DNA of 64,000 nucleotides from Flavobacterium sp. J49 (GCF_011742145.1 NZ_JAAQQU010000104.1:19938-83937); one strand, 5' to 3'; counted from the first letter of the stretch, positions 28,467-38,415 are shown. Program-made: numbers and translations. Notes: a model not told the origin generated them from the letters alone.

Positions 28467-29654
28467 TTAATTTTTCATTTCTGCTTGAGCAACTACAGTA
28501 GTGTCTTTGCTGTTTGAAGAGGTAGAATCTTTAGTTGGCACAGCCGGTGCTTCTGCCGCTTTAGCTTCTGCTGTGGCTGTTTTCACTGCTTGAACAATGG
28601 TTTTAGGCGCGTTTTGCTTTAACCAATTTTCATAATCTTCCGGAGTATCTACCACAACTTTCATTTGCATGTTATAGTGAGAAGAACCACAAATTTTGTT
28701 ACATAACAATAAGTAATCAAAGGTATACGGATCAAGTGCTGTTTGCCCTTCAGCTACTAATTGCTCACTTTTCTTAGCTCTAATCGCATTGATATTGGCT
28801 ACTTTTTCAATCATTGCCGGTTTGTCTCTCATTTCGGCAGTAGTCAAAGTAGGGATGAATGAAAATTCAGTCACCATTCCCGGAACACAGTTCATTTGTG
28901 CTCTAAAGTGTGGCATATAAGCAGAGTGTAATACATCTTGTGAACGCATTTTAAAGATAACTCTTTTGCCTTTTGGTATATGCAATTCTGAAGAGGTAAA
29001 GTCATCTTGTGCATTAGGATCTGATAAATCAACACCTAAAGTATTTACACCTTCAATGTATCGAACATTAGCTTTACCTAAAACATTATCTGCTCCTGCA
29101 TACCTGGCTTCCCATTTGAATTGTTGAGCATAAAGTTCGATAACGATAGCATCTTCTTCGTCTTTTTCATCCACAAACATGATGTTTGTCCAAGCATACA
29201 AACCGTAGAGGATTAATCCTGCCAATACAATAGCCGGAATAATACTCCAAATAAATTCTAACTTGTTGTTATCAGCGAAGTAAAGTGCTTTTTGCCCTTG
29301 CTTTCCTCTGTATTTAAAAGCGAAATAGTGTAATAATGCTTGAGTAACGGTTTGTACAAAAAAGATTAAAACCATAGAAATCATCATCAGGTTGTCAACC
29401 TCAGGTCCGTGAGCCGAAGCAGAGTCACCAATCAATGGGAAATGGCTGTAATTTAAAAGACAGTAGATTGTAGTTAGGTAAATAAATCCTAAGAAAGCAA
29501 ACATCAAGTAGCCGTTAACTTTGTTATCGTTATCGTTTGCTATTTGTGTGTCATTCACATTTCCACCAACTTGAGTTAAGTCGAATATTTTAGTTAACTG
29601 CCATAGGGCAACTGCCAATAAAACTACAACTATAAGTACCAAAAGAGTTGTCAT
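28467..29654 (-). CDS. ctaC: Cytochrome c oxidase subunit II
   Basis: The 395-residue subunit carries the CuA centre that takes electrons from cytochrome c or directly from alternative complex III. Residues 1-25 are a signal or first helix, and two further helices follow near residues 45-65 and 130-155. The periplasmic cupredoxin domain contains HSAYMPHFRAQMNCVPGM and the CuA loop CNKICGSSHYNM. No heme c motif is present. About 40 C-terminal residues are Ala/Lys/Ser-rich and probably disordered. It lies between actF and ctaD. Confidence 0.94.
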   Translation of the reverse strand: MTTLLVLIVVVLLAVALWQLTKIFDLTQVGGNVNDTQIANDNDNKVNGYLMFAFLGFIYLTTIYCLLNYSHFPLIGDSASAHGPEVDNLMMISMVLIFFVQTVTQALLHYFAFKYRGKQGQKALYFADNNKLEFIWSIIPAIVLAGLILYGLYAWTNIMFVDEKDEEDAIVIELYAQQFKWEARYAGADNVLGKANVRYIEGVNTLGVDLSDPNAQDDFTSSELHIPKGKRVIFKMRSQDVLHSAYMPHFRAQMNCVPGMVTEFSFIPTLTTAEMRDKPAMIEKVANINAIRAKKSEQLVAEGQTALDPYTFDYLLLCNKICGSSHYNMQMKVVVDTPEDYENWLKQNAPKTIVQAVKTATAEAKAAEAPAVPTKDSTSSNSKDTTVVAQAEMKN

Positions 29655-29673
29655 TTGTAATTTACTTTAAATA

Positions 29674-31182
29674 TTAATAATGAAAATGTTTACTTTCTTC
29701 GATGAAAGGATTGCGTTTTGGCACCAATGGCGCTTTAGTCAAGGCACTGAATACTACAAAGATGAATAATCCAAAGAAGAATAAGATTGATGAAATTTCA
29801 GGGATTCCGATAAACCATTGGTCACCTACCGTTGCCGGCATAATCATGTTGAAGAAATCAACATAGTGTCCGAATAAAATAACGATACCGGCCATCACAA
29901 TAATCCAAGAAATACGTTTGAAATCGGTGTTGATTAAAACCAAGAACGGGAAAATAAAGTTCATAGCAACTGCCCCAAAGAACGGTAAGTTGAAATCCTC
30001 AATTCTGGTTTTGAAGTAAGTTACCTCTTCCGGAATGTTAGAATACCAAATCAACATAAATTGAGAGAACCATAAGTAAGTCCAGAATACACTAATACCA
30101 AACATGAATTTTGACAAATCGTGAATATGACTTGAATTTACATTTTCTAAATACCCTTTAGATTTTAAGTATAATGTCACCATAGAAATGGTAGTAATAC
30201 CGCTTACAAAGAAACTGGCAAATACATACCATCCGAATAAAGTACTGAACCAGTGTGGGTCAACGGACATAATCCAATCCCAAGACATAATAGATTCGGT
30301 TACAATAAAGAATACTAAAAACGCCGCTGACATTTTGAAATTCTTTTTGTAGAAAGAGTTGTCTGTAGCTTCGTCTTGAGCCAAACAGTTCTTTCTAGAT
30401 AAATAACGGTATAAATTCCATCCGAAAATAAATACGGCTGCTCTGATAATCCAGAAAGGGAAATTTAAATATCCTGCTTTACCGGCAATCAAATGATCAT
30501 AATTAGCGCTTTTTGGATCTGTTACCCCGTCAGCCATCCAAACAAACAAGTGGTTAAAATGAAAACCTGATAACAACAATAAGATAAAGAAGATGATAGA
30601 ACCCGGTAACAAATAAGCCGTGATTCCTTGCATTACTCGGAATAAAACCGGAGACCAACCTGCTTGTGCCACTTGTTGGATAGCATAAAAAGCTAATGCT
30701 CCCAAAGCAATCAACATAAAGAAAAGACAAGCTACATATAAAGCCGCCCAAGGTTTGTTTTGTAATTGGTGTAGAAGATGTTCTGCATGTGCTTTATGGT
30801 CATCATGTCCTGCACTTGCATTAGCATCATGAGTATCATGTGCTGCTGTTTCAGCCTTTTGCGTTTGGGCTATCGGTGCTGCAGCGTGTGCTTCAGTTGC
30901 TGGTGCAACACTGTCATGGGCTGTTGGCTCAGCGTGTGCTTCGCTGGTTGCGGCAGTAGCAGCTTCTGCATGTGCTTCGTGTGTTGTCGGCTCAGCTTTT
31001 GCTTCATGAGCCGGTGCGGCTGCGTGTCCGCCACCGTGATGCGATTCAGCTTCTGCTTTTAAAATAGCCTCAACTTCATGAATATCTTTTGGTGCAGTTA
31101 AAAAACCATAACCAATCCCAAGGATACCCACGATCATTAGGACAAAAGAAAAGGTTTTTAATTTACTTGAAAATGTATACAT
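29674..31182 (-). CDS. actF: Alternative complex III quinol-oxidising membrane subunit ActF
   Basis: The 502-residue integral membrane protein of the NrfD/PsrC-like fold is the second large membrane subunit of alternative complex III. It has about ten helices. A first helix (FVLMIVGILGIGYGFL) is followed at residues about 40-135 by an unusual stretch dominated by His, Ala, Glu and Thr (repeated EAHAE-type units), and then by the conserved membrane core. In Flavobacterium johnsoniae this complex associates with aa3 oxidase. The gene lies between actE and ctaC. Confidence 0.92.
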   Translation of the reverse strand: MYTFSSKLKTFSFVLMIVGILGIGYGFLTAPKDIHEVEAILKAEAESHHGGGHAAAPAHEAKAEPTTHEAHAEAATAATSEAHAEPTAHDSVAPATEAHAAAPIAQTQKAETAAHDTHDANASAGHDDHKAHAEHLLHQLQNKPWAALYVACLFFMLIALGALAFYAIQQVAQAGWSPVLFRVMQGITAYLLPGSIIFFILLLLSGFHFNHLFVWMADGVTDPKSANYDHLIAGKAGYLNFPFWIIRAAVFIFGWNLYRYLSRKNCLAQDEATDNSFYKKNFKMSAAFLVFFIVTESIMSWDWIMSVDPHWFSTLFGWYVFASFFVSGITTISMVTLYLKSKGYLENVNSSHIHDLSKFMFGISVFWTYLWFSQFMLIWYSNIPEEVTYFKTRIEDFNLPFFGAVAMNFIFPFLVLINTDFKRISWIIVMAGIVILFGHYVDFFNMIMPATVGDQWFIGIPEISSILFFFGLFIFVVFSALTKAPLVPKRNPFIEESKHFHY

Positions 31183-31209
31183 ATCTATAACAATCTGTTT
31201 GTTCTACAA

Positions 31210-31773
31210 TTATAATTTGCTTTTAAGTTGCATTACATATGCGGCAACTAACCAACGCTCTTCTTGACTTAATTGATTGGCGTGAGAACCCATTGAATTC
31301 AAACCGTAAGTCACAACATGGAAAATACTACCTTCATTGATAACTCTGTCCGCATAACTTGGCACTCCTAAGAATTTCTCTTGAGTTACCAATTTTCCTT
31401 TTCCATTTCCTTCAGCACCATGACAGATTGCACAGTATATAGCGTAAAGTTCCTCTGCTTTTTTCATATCTACTTGAGTTGATTCAAGCGGTGATTTTGG
31501 ATTCGAAGCTTTAATAGCTGCTAAAGCTTCCGGAGTGTTGGGGTATTCATAAGGAACAAATCCTCTTTTGATTGAACCTTGTGCCGGAACTTGACCTTCT
31601 TTCCCTTTTTCACCCGTTGGTGAATTGAAAGCATCTGACTCAGAATAGGTTTCATAAGCCACAGATTCGTACATATTTGGCATGTATTGATAGTTTGGTT
31701 TCAAATCATCTTTACATGAAGATAAAGAAACAATGCAACCGAATACAAATGCTATTTTAAGTAAACTTTTCAT
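31210..31773 (-). CDS. actE: Alternative complex III monoheme cytochrome c subunit ActE
   Basis: The 187-residue lipoprotein (lipobox SLSSC, Cys20) is anchored on the periplasmic side. It contains one CxxCH motif, CAICHGAEGNGKG, with Met ligand candidates in GLNSMGSHANQL. It is likely to pass electrons from the pentaheme part of ActA to the oxidase. The gene sits in the usual act order between actD and actF. Confidence 0.93.
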   Translation of the reverse strand: MKSLLKIAFVFGCIVSLSSCKDDLKPNYQYMPNMYESVAYETYSESDAFNSPTGEKGKEGQVPAQGSIKRGFVPYEYPNTPEALAAIKASNPKSPLESTQVDMKKAEELYAIYCAICHGAEGNGKGKLVTQEKFLGVPSYADRVINEGSIFHVVTYGLNSMGSHANQLSQEERWLVAAYVMQLKSKL

Positions 31774-31781
31774 ATCTATTA

Positions 31782-32309
31782 TTAATGCTTATCAATTACT
31801 TTTACTTCAACTGCTCCTGTTCCTTCAAAGAATTTTACCAATTCTGCTTCATTATCATGAACAGATACTTCCATCAAAAAGTGGTCGTCAGTAGTTCTTA
31901 CATCAGGGTTTTCTGCTTGCTTGAATGGCCATAACTTACTTCTCATGTAAAAAGTGATTACCATTAAGTGAGCTGCAAAAAACACAGTCATCTCAAACAT
32001 TACCGGTACAAAAGCGGGCATGTTTTGAATATAACTAAAACTTGGTTTTCCTCCAATATCTTGTGGCCAATCGGAAATCATGATGTAATTCATCATGGTT
32101 GTAGCTACTGTTAAACCGATACATCCGTAAATAAAGGCACAGATAGCCAATCTTGTCGGAGCCAATCCCATCGCTTTGTCTAAACCGTGAACCGGGAAAG
32201 GAGTGAAAATTTCTTCAATATGATGATGGGCTGCTCTGGTTTTGTGAACCGCATCCATTAATACATCATCATCATTGTATATTGCGTGTATAACTTTATT
32301 ACTACTCAT
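31782..32309 (-). CDS. actD: Alternative complex III subunit ActD (DUF3341)
   Basis: The 175-residue protein has two membrane helices (AICAFIYGCIGLTVATTMM and VPVMFEMTVFFAAHLMVIT) and a cytoplasmic N-terminal domain preceding HGLDKAMGLAPTRL, as in the DUF3341 family. It is structural in the complex, with no cofactor. It lies 8 bases after actC. Confidence 0.92.
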   Translation of the reverse strand: MSSNKVIHAIYNDDDVLMDAVHKTRAAHHHIEEIFTPFPVHGLDKAMGLAPTRLAICAFIYGCIGLTVATTMMNYIMISDWPQDIGGKPSFSYIQNMPAFVPVMFEMTVFFAAHLMVITFYMRSKLWPFKQAENPDVRTTDDHFLMEVSVHDNEAELVKFFEGTGAVEVKVIDKH

Positions 32310-32317
32310 AGCAAATA

Positions 32318-33727
32318 TTAATGTTTATCTGAATGATTATGACCTTCTAATTCTCTTTGTTTTTTATAATTCTCTCCTGATGATTTCAAGATTGTTTTAA
32401 CCTCTGCTTGAGCAATCACAGGGAATGTTCTGGCATATAAAAGGAATAATACAAAGAAGAAACCAATCGTACCGATAAAGATTCCGATATCTACAAATGT
32501 AGGTTGGAACATCGTCCAAGATGACGGTAAGTAATCTCTGTGTAATGAGGTCACGATAATTACGAAACGCTCAAACCACATACCGATATTTACCACAATC
32601 GAGATAATGAAAGAGAACATAATACTGGTTCTTAATTTCTTGAACCACATGAACTGTGGAGAGAATACGTTACAAGTCATCATCGACCAGTAAGCCCACC
32701 AGTAAGGACCGGTTGCTCTGTTCAAGAAAGCATATTGCTCATACTCCACTCCTGAATACCAAGCTACAAATAACTCAGTAATATAGGCAACACCAACGAT
32801 AGAACCGGTAATCATGATTACAATGTTCATCAATTCGATATGTTGGATAGTGATATAAGCTTCAAGGTTAGATACTTTTCTCATGATGATCAACAAAGTA
32901 TTTACCATCGCGAATCCTGAGAATACGGCCCCGGCAACGAAGTACGGCGGGAAGATAGTCGTATGCCATCCCGGAATTACCGAAGTAGCAAAGTCAAAGG
33001 ATACAATAGTGTGTACAGAAAGTACTAATGGTGTTGCTAGGCCGGCCAATACCAAAGAAACCTCTTCGAAACGTTGCCAGTCTTTTGCTCTTCCGCTCCA
33101 TCCGAAAGATAGGATAGAATAAATTTTCTTGGTAAAAGGAGTTACGGCTCTATCTCTCAACATCGCGAAATCCGGTAATAAACCTGTCCACCAGAATACT
33201 AATGATACTGAAAGGTAAGTGGAAATCGCAAATACGTCCCAAAGTAACGGTGAGTTGAAGTTAACCCATAATGAACCGAATTGGTTTGGAATTGGCACTA
33301 CCCAATAAGCCAACCATGGACGTCCCATGTGAATAATTGGGAACAAACCGGCTTGTATTACCGAGAAGATGGTCATCGCTTCCGCAGAACGGTTAATGGC
33401 CATTCTCCATCTTTGACGGAATAACAATAATACCGCAGAGATAAGTGTTCCGGCGTGACCGATACCTACCCACCAAACGAAGTTAGTGATATCCCAGGCC
33501 CAACCAACTGTTTTGTTTAATCCCCAAGTTCCGATTCCGGTAGAGATGGTATATACAATACAACCTATTCCCCAAAGGAAAGCGGCTAATGCTATTGAAA
33601 ATACTGTCCACCATTGTTTGTTGGCTCTACCTTCTACAGGTGCGGCGACATCAACTGTTACATCGTGATATGATTTATCACCTATAACTAAAGGTTTTCT
33701 AATGGGTGCTTCGTAGTGAGACGACAT
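32318..33727 (-). CDS. actC: Alternative complex III menaquinol-binding membrane subunit ActC
   Basis: The 469-residue NrfD/PsrC-family membrane protein has about ten helices and is the main quinol-binding subunit of alternative complex III. Conserved stretches include WVGIGHAGTLISAVLLLFRQ, GRPWLAYWV and SVHTIVSFDFATSVIPGWH. The C-terminus ends in a short His-containing tail. It is encoded between actB and actD. Confidence 0.95.
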   Translation of the reverse strand: MSSHYEAPIRKPLVIGDKSYHDVTVDVAAPVEGRANKQWWTVFSIALAAFLWGIGCIVYTISTGIGTWGLNKTVGWAWDITNFVWWVGIGHAGTLISAVLLLFRQRWRMAINRSAEAMTIFSVIQAGLFPIIHMGRPWLAYWVVPIPNQFGSLWVNFNSPLLWDVFAISTYLSVSLVFWWTGLLPDFAMLRDRAVTPFTKKIYSILSFGWSGRAKDWQRFEEVSLVLAGLATPLVLSVHTIVSFDFATSVIPGWHTTIFPPYFVAGAVFSGFAMVNTLLIIMRKVSNLEAYITIQHIELMNIVIMITGSIVGVAYITELFVAWYSGVEYEQYAFLNRATGPYWWAYWSMMTCNVFSPQFMWFKKLRTSIMFSFIISIVVNIGMWFERFVIIVTSLHRDYLPSSWTMFQPTFVDIGIFIGTIGFFFVLFLLYARTFPVIAQAEVKTILKSSGENYKKQRELEGHNHSDKH

Positions 33728-33766
33728 AATCCTTTATATTGTTTCTTAATTAATTATTTTTTGATA

Positions 33767-36700
33767 CTAGGTATTTCTAACTTTTACGTGGTAGAAAACA
33801 TTTGGTTTTGTTCCAACGCTTTCCAATAAGTGGTACATTCTATTGTCTTCGGCCAACTTAGCAACTTTGCTTTCTTTGTTGTTAACATCACCAAAAACCA
33901 TAGCACCGGTAGTACAAGCAGAAGAACAAGCGGTTTGGAATTCTTCCACACCTACTTCTCTGCCTTCACGTTTTGCAGTTAGTATAGTCAATTGTGTTTT
34001 TTGAATACACATCGAACATTTTTCCATAACGCCTCGAGAACGAACATTCACATCCGGATTCACAACCATACGGCCTAAATCATCATTCATGTGGAAATCA
34101 AACTCTTCGTTATTGCTGTACAAGAACCAGTTGAAACGACGTACTTTATACGGACAGTTGTTAGCACAGTAACGAGTACCAACACATCTGTTGTAAGCCA
34201 TTTGGTTTTGACCTTGACGACCGTGAGAGGTTGCTGCTACAGGACAAACTGTTTCACATGGTGCGTGATTACAGTGTTGACACATCACCGGCTGGAATAC
34301 CACTTGTGGGTTTTCAGCAGGGTTTTCCATATCTCCAAATCCGCCTAACGAACCTTTTTCTCCGAACAAACCATTGAAGTTGTCTTTTTTCTCGTTGTCT
34401 TGTGCGAAAGTTTCTTCGGAAGAGTAATATCTGTCAATACGCAACCAGTGCATGTCACGACTTCTTCTTACTTCAGATTTTCCAACAACAGGAACATTGT
34501 TTTCAGCATGACAAGCAATAACACAAGCACCACATCCGGTACAAGCATTCAAGTCGATTGACAAATTGAAATGATGTCCTACCGAACGGTCAAATGATTC
34601 CCATAAGTCAACAGAAGTTGCTTTCACTTCTTTGTGATCCAAAGAAACCATCGGCGATGGATTCCAAACTTCAGGCTCATCAAATTTAGCAGTGAAAACG
34701 GTCAATGTAGTTTCTTTAATAACATCGCCTCTTCCCATTAAAGTTCTTTGCGATTGTACACAAGCAAATTCATGCTCACCATCTGCCTTAGTTAAAGTGG
34801 CCGATTGTACGTTATTAAAGTTATTATATAAAGCGTAAGCATTAACACCTACTTGCATTTCTTCTTTTAAAGCGGCTTTTTTACCGTATCCTAAAGCCAA
34901 ACCAATCGTTCCAACGGCTTGTCCAGGTTGAACAATTACCGGAGCCGTGATAGAAGTATCGCCTACTTTTACCGTAGCATAACTTCCGTTTAAACCTCCA
35001 TTAGCAACGATTTCATTAACTAGACCCATTTTGTCAGCATCAGCTTTTGAAACTGTGATGTAGTTATCCCAAGAAACTCTTGTGATAGGATCCGGGAACT
35101 CTTGTAACCAAGGATTATTAGCTTGTTGACCATCACCCATACCGGTTTTGGTATACAATACTAATTCAAATCCGTTAGCCGGTTTTGATTGTGCCAAAGC
35201 ATTGGCTGCCGCTGAATAATCAGCTGAACCACCTGCTGCTGCAGTAGCTACTCCGGCTACAACACCATCATGAACTGCTTTGTTCCAAGTCAATCCGTTT
35301 AAGTAAGCTGCTGAATTTGCTTTAATGTAATCATAATAAGAGGCTGTGTTACCGGTCCATGACAACAATCCTTCTTGGAATTGTTTCGAACTGAATAACG
35401 GACGAATCGTTGGTTGAACCAATGAATAAGTGCCTTTGGTTAACATTAAGTCATTCCAAGACTCCAAGTAATGAGGAGCAGGAACAGCGATATTGGTAAG
35501 TGAAGCCGTTTCGTCTTCTTTCAAAGAGAAGGCTACCGATAATTTTACTTTTTTCAATCCTTCAGCAAAAGCTTTTCCGTTTGCCAAAGTATAAACCGGA
35601 TTTACACCACTCATGATTAAAGTATGAACGCTTCCTGCATTCATATCTGCTAACAATTGAGTTACTTTAGCATCAGATCCTTTTCTGATTTGACGGCTTC
35701 CTGAAGTTGAAAATGCCTCACTAGCCAGTTTTTGGTTAATTGCCAAAACTAGTAATTGTGCATTTTTATCCTGGATTCCTGAAACCAAAACCCCTTTGCT
35801 TTTAGCATCGTTTAACTGCTTGGCAGCTTTTGTAACTTCAGCATCTCCTGCATTAGCAGCACCGCCAACAATTACATTATAGATACCAACTAAGGCTTTT
35901 TTCTGATTTGCTATTGTCATCGGAACACGTTTATCAGCCGCAGCTCCAGACAAAGTCATGTTAGCTTCAAACTGGAAGTGCTTCGACATTTTTCCTTTTT
36001 GCGGAATTCTTCCTTGTGCATAACCGCTATCGAAACCTCCGCCTTGCCAATCTCCCAAGAAATCTGCACCGATAGAAACAATAGTGTTCGCTTTTGAGAA
36101 ATCATAATCCGCTAAAGCTCTTTCACCATAAACTGCTTCAAAGGCATCCAAAGCAGCCGATTCAGAAACCGCATCATAAACAACGTGTTTAGCACTTGGG
36201 TTTTGAGCAATAAATTCTGCGATTAATTTTTCTGTTGACGGACTTGCCAAAGTGTTTGTTAATAAAACCACTTGACCTCCTTTAGCTTTGGCTTCAGCCA
36301 AACTTGCTTTGATTTTTGAATCCGCTTCTTTCCAAGAGGCTTCTTTTTGACCAACCTTAGTCACTTTAAGACGCATACTGTCATACAAAGACAATACCGA
36401 AGCGTGAACTCTGGCATTGGCAGCAAACTTAGCACCCGCTATAGTGTTATTTTCAATTTTAATTGGACGCCCTTCACGTGTTTTTACCAATAAATTAGCA
36501 AAATCAAACCCGTCAAACATAGAAGTTGCAAAATAATCTGCAACACCCGGAATGATTTGCTCCGGTTGTAAAACGTAAGGTATAGATTTGTGTACCGGAC
36601 CTTCACAGGCTGCCAATGTAGCAGCGGCTGTACTGAATCCTACGTATTTCAAGAAATCACGACGAGTTGTTGAAGAAGAAGATAATGAATCTTTGTCTGA

Positions 36701-36817
36701 TAAGAATTCATCTGTTGGAATTGCTTCCACAAATTCATTATTTCTAAGCGTCTCAACAATAGAACTATTTTCGTTTAGTTCCTCAACACTTTTCCAGTAT
36801 TTTTTGTTCGATGACAT
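33767..36817 (-). CDS. actB: Alternative complex III iron-sulfur subunit ActB
   Basis: The 1016-residue periplasmic subunit fuses a molybdopterin-oxidoreductase-like domain (residues about 90-720, without an obvious cofactor site) to a ferredoxin-like domain with four cysteine clusters: CTGCGACVIACH, CQHCNHAPCETVCP, CVGTRYCANNCP, and CSMC with CSSAC. These hold the iron-sulfur chain that takes electrons from quinol. The Tat signal is displaced about 50 residues from the N-terminus: TTRRDFLKYVGFSTAAA followed by LAAC, consistent with the TAT-variant-translocated family and lipid anchoring. It lies between actA and actC. Confidence 0.95.
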   Translation of the reverse strand: MSSNKKYWKSVEELNENSSIVETLRNNEFVEAIPTDEFLSDKDSLSSSSTTRRDFLKYVGFSTAAATLAACEGPVHKSIPYVLQPEQIIPGVADYFATSMFDGFDFANLLVKTREGRPIKIENNTIAGAKFAANARVHASVLSLYDSMRLKVTKVGQKEASWKEADSKIKASLAEAKAKGGQVVLLTNTLASPSTEKLIAEFIAQNPSAKHVVYDAVSESAALDAFEAVYGERALADYDFSKANTIVSIGADFLGDWQGGGFDSGYAQGRIPQKGKMSKHFQFEANMTLSGAAADKRVPMTIANQKKALVGIYNVIVGGAANAGDAEVTKAAKQLNDAKSKGVLVSGIQDKNAQLLVLAINQKLASEAFSTSGSRQIRKGSDAKVTQLLADMNAGSVHTLIMSGVNPVYTLANGKAFAEGLKKVKLSVAFSLKEDETASLTNIAVPAPHYLESWNDLMLTKGTYSLVQPTIRPLFSSKQFQEGLLSWTGNTASYYDYIKANSAAYLNGLTWNKAVHDGVVAGVATAAAGGSADYSAAANALAQSKPANGFELVLYTKTGMGDGQQANNPWLQEFPDPITRVSWDNYITVSKADADKMGLVNEIVANGGLNGSYATVKVGDTSITAPVIVQPGQAVGTIGLALGYGKKAALKEEMQVGVNAYALYNNFNNVQSATLTKADGEHEFACVQSQRTLMGRGDVIKETTLTVFTAKFDEPEVWNPSPMVSLDHKEVKATSVDLWESFDRSVGHHFNLSIDLNACTGCGACVIACHAENNVPVVGKSEVRRSRDMHWLRIDRYYSSEETFAQDNEKKDNFNGLFGEKGSLGGFGDMENPAENPQVVFQPVMCQHCNHAPCETVCPVAATSHGRQGQNQMAYNRCVGTRYCANNCPYKVRRFNWFLYSNNEEFDFHMNDDLGRMVVNPDVNVRSRGVMEKCSMCIQKTQLTILTAKREGREVGVEEFQTACSSACTTGAMVFGDVNNKESKVAKLAEDNRMYHLLESVGTKPNVFYHVKVRNT

Positions 36818-36849
36818 CGTATATAAATATTAGCTTCTTAATAATTTGA

Positions 36850-38196
36850 TTAATAGTGGCACTTACCACATTCTAAACCTCCCATTTGTGCCGCAGTCAA
36901 TTTTTCTACGCCATATTTCTTGGAAAGTTCTTCGTGAATTTTAGTGTAGTAAGCATTGCCTTCCATCTTAACTTCAGTTTCACGGTGACACTTGATACAC
37001 CAACCCATCGTTAATGGAGCAAATTGCTTTTGTATTTCATACTCCTGCACTGGACCGTGACATTTTTGACATTCTATACCAGCTACAGTTACGTGTTGTG
37101 AGTGATTGAAATAAGCAAAGTCAGGCAAATTGTGGATACGCACCCATTTTACCGGCTTTGTTTTTCCTGTATATTTTTGAGTAGCCTTATCCCAGCCGAC
37201 TGCATCGTATAATTTTTGAATTTCACCGTCATAGAAAGCTTTTGTATGCTCGGCAGTTGCCGTAGTATCAGCTACTTCAGAGATGTTTTTGTGACAGTTC
37301 ATACAAACATTCAACGAAGGAATACCGGCATTTTTACTAACTCTGGCAGCAGAGTGACAGTATTTACAATCAATACCATTACTACCGGCGTGAATTCTGT
37401 GTGAATAGTGAATTGGCTGAATTGGCGCGTAATCTTGATCAACCCCAACTTGCATCATCCAACCATACACAAAGTATCCGCTTGACAACAACAAGAAAAT
37501 TGACGCCACAAAAACCAAAAACTGGTTTTTAGCAAACGCTTTCCAAATTGGCAGCGATGCTTCTTTTTGAGCAACCTCAATTCCGTTAGCTTTGGCTACT
37601 TTAGACAACACATTGTTTACAAAGAACAACATAATTACCAACATCAGCATTACCAAAGCAAGCGCACCAAGAATCACATCGTTAGAAATCCCTCCTGCGT
37701 TGTCAGCTTTCAAACCGTTATCAGCAACAGCCATTCCAACAGGTGGCTCCGCTTTTTTCTCGTTGGTATAAGCAATGATATTGTCAATATCAGCTGTTGT
37801 CAATGTTGGGAATGAAGTCATCACTGACTTGTTGTATTCCTCAAAAATGGCAACTGCTTTTGCATCTCCGGATTTAACCATAGCAGAGCTGTTGTTTACC
37901 CATTTGTAAATCCAAGCCATATCATACTTTGCAGAAACACCTCTTAATGCAGGACCCGTCATCTTCTTATCAAGAGCGTGACATGCTGCACAATTGGCGT
38001 TGAACAAAGCTTTTCCGGCTACCGGATCACCTCCTGCAGTTGCTGCCGCAGGCGTATCGGTTGCAGGAGCTGTTGCTGCTGCGTCGGTTGCCGGCGGTGT
38101 TGCTTGTGAAAATGAAGTGAAGGAGAATGTTAGCATCAAAGCTAAACTGAAGACTATTTTCCTTGAAATCGAATTATGGTTACCCATTTTTTTCAT
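36850..38196 (-). CDS. actA: Alternative complex III multiheme cytochrome c subunit ActA
   Basis: The 448-residue protein has an N-terminal signal segment, an Ala/Thr/Pro-rich linker and a small cytochrome domain with CAACH near residue 69. Two helices follow (near residues 172-195 and 220-245), and then a periplasmic pentaheme domain with CKYCH, CMNCH, CQKCH, CIKCH and a C-terminal CGKCH. That makes six CxxCH sites, one more than the five usual for the ActA core. It starts the operon; the start is ATG at 38196, with another in-frame ATG three codons on. Its product relays electrons inside the complex to ActE and the oxidase. Confidence 0.93.
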   Translation of the reverse strand: MKKMGNHNSISRKIVFSLALMLTFSFTSFSQATPPATDAAATAPATDTPAAATAGGDPVAGKALFNANCAACHALDKKMTGPALRGVSAKYDMAWIYKWVNNSSAMVKSGDAKAVAIFEEYNKSVMTSFPTLTTADIDNIIAYTNEKKAEPPVGMAVADNGLKADNAGGISNDVILGALALVMLMLVIMLFFVNNVLSKVAKANGIEVAQKEASLPIWKAFAKNQFLVFVASIFLLLSSGYFVYGWMMQVGVDQDYAPIQPIHYSHRIHAGSNGIDCKYCHSAARVSKNAGIPSLNVCMNCHKNISEVADTTATAEHTKAFYDGEIQKLYDAVGWDKATQKYTGKTKPVKWVRIHNLPDFAYFNHSQHVTVAGIECQKCHGPVQEYEIQKQFAPLTMGWCIKCHRETEVKMEGNAYYTKIHEELSKKYGVEKLTAAQMGGLECGKCHY

Positions 38197-38283
38197 ATAA
38201 TATAATGATTATCGACTAATGTTGGCATGATTTTTTCTGAACCTATTTTCAGGTAAAAATCGACGCTTTATTAAAAACTTGCA

Positions 38284-38312
38284 CAAAAATACGACTTATG
38301 AACTATTCTCAA
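38284..38312 (-). promoter_or_regulatory. Promoter of the act-cta operon
   Basis: The minus strand reads TTG (38312-38310), 18 bases, TATTTTTG (38291-38284), a full match to the Bacteroidota consensus. The implied leader is about 80 bases. Confidence 0.65.
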
Positions 38313-38369
38313 AACCTTAAATATATCTTAAATACCAATTTATATTAATTCTAAATAACAAATTGTCTT

Positions 38370-38397
38370 TTGTTTAATTTTTTAAGTTTTACATTTG
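38370..38397 (+). promoter_or_regulatory. Promoter of the SPOR-domain gene
   Basis: TTG (38370-38372), 17 bases, TACATTTG (38390-38397). It overlaps an upstream in-frame ATG at 38395, so the real start must be the later ATG at 38416. Confidence 0.65.
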
Positions 38398-38415
38398 TAT
38401 AAAAATCAAATCATT

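Noticed and set aside
30778..31062. Cysteine- and methionine-rich plus-strand frame resembling a metallothionein
   Set aside because: It is only the complement of the His/Ala-rich codons of actF.
38395..38415. Earlier ATG for the SPOR-domain protein
   Set aside because: It overlaps the -7 promoter element, so it would not be transcribed intact.
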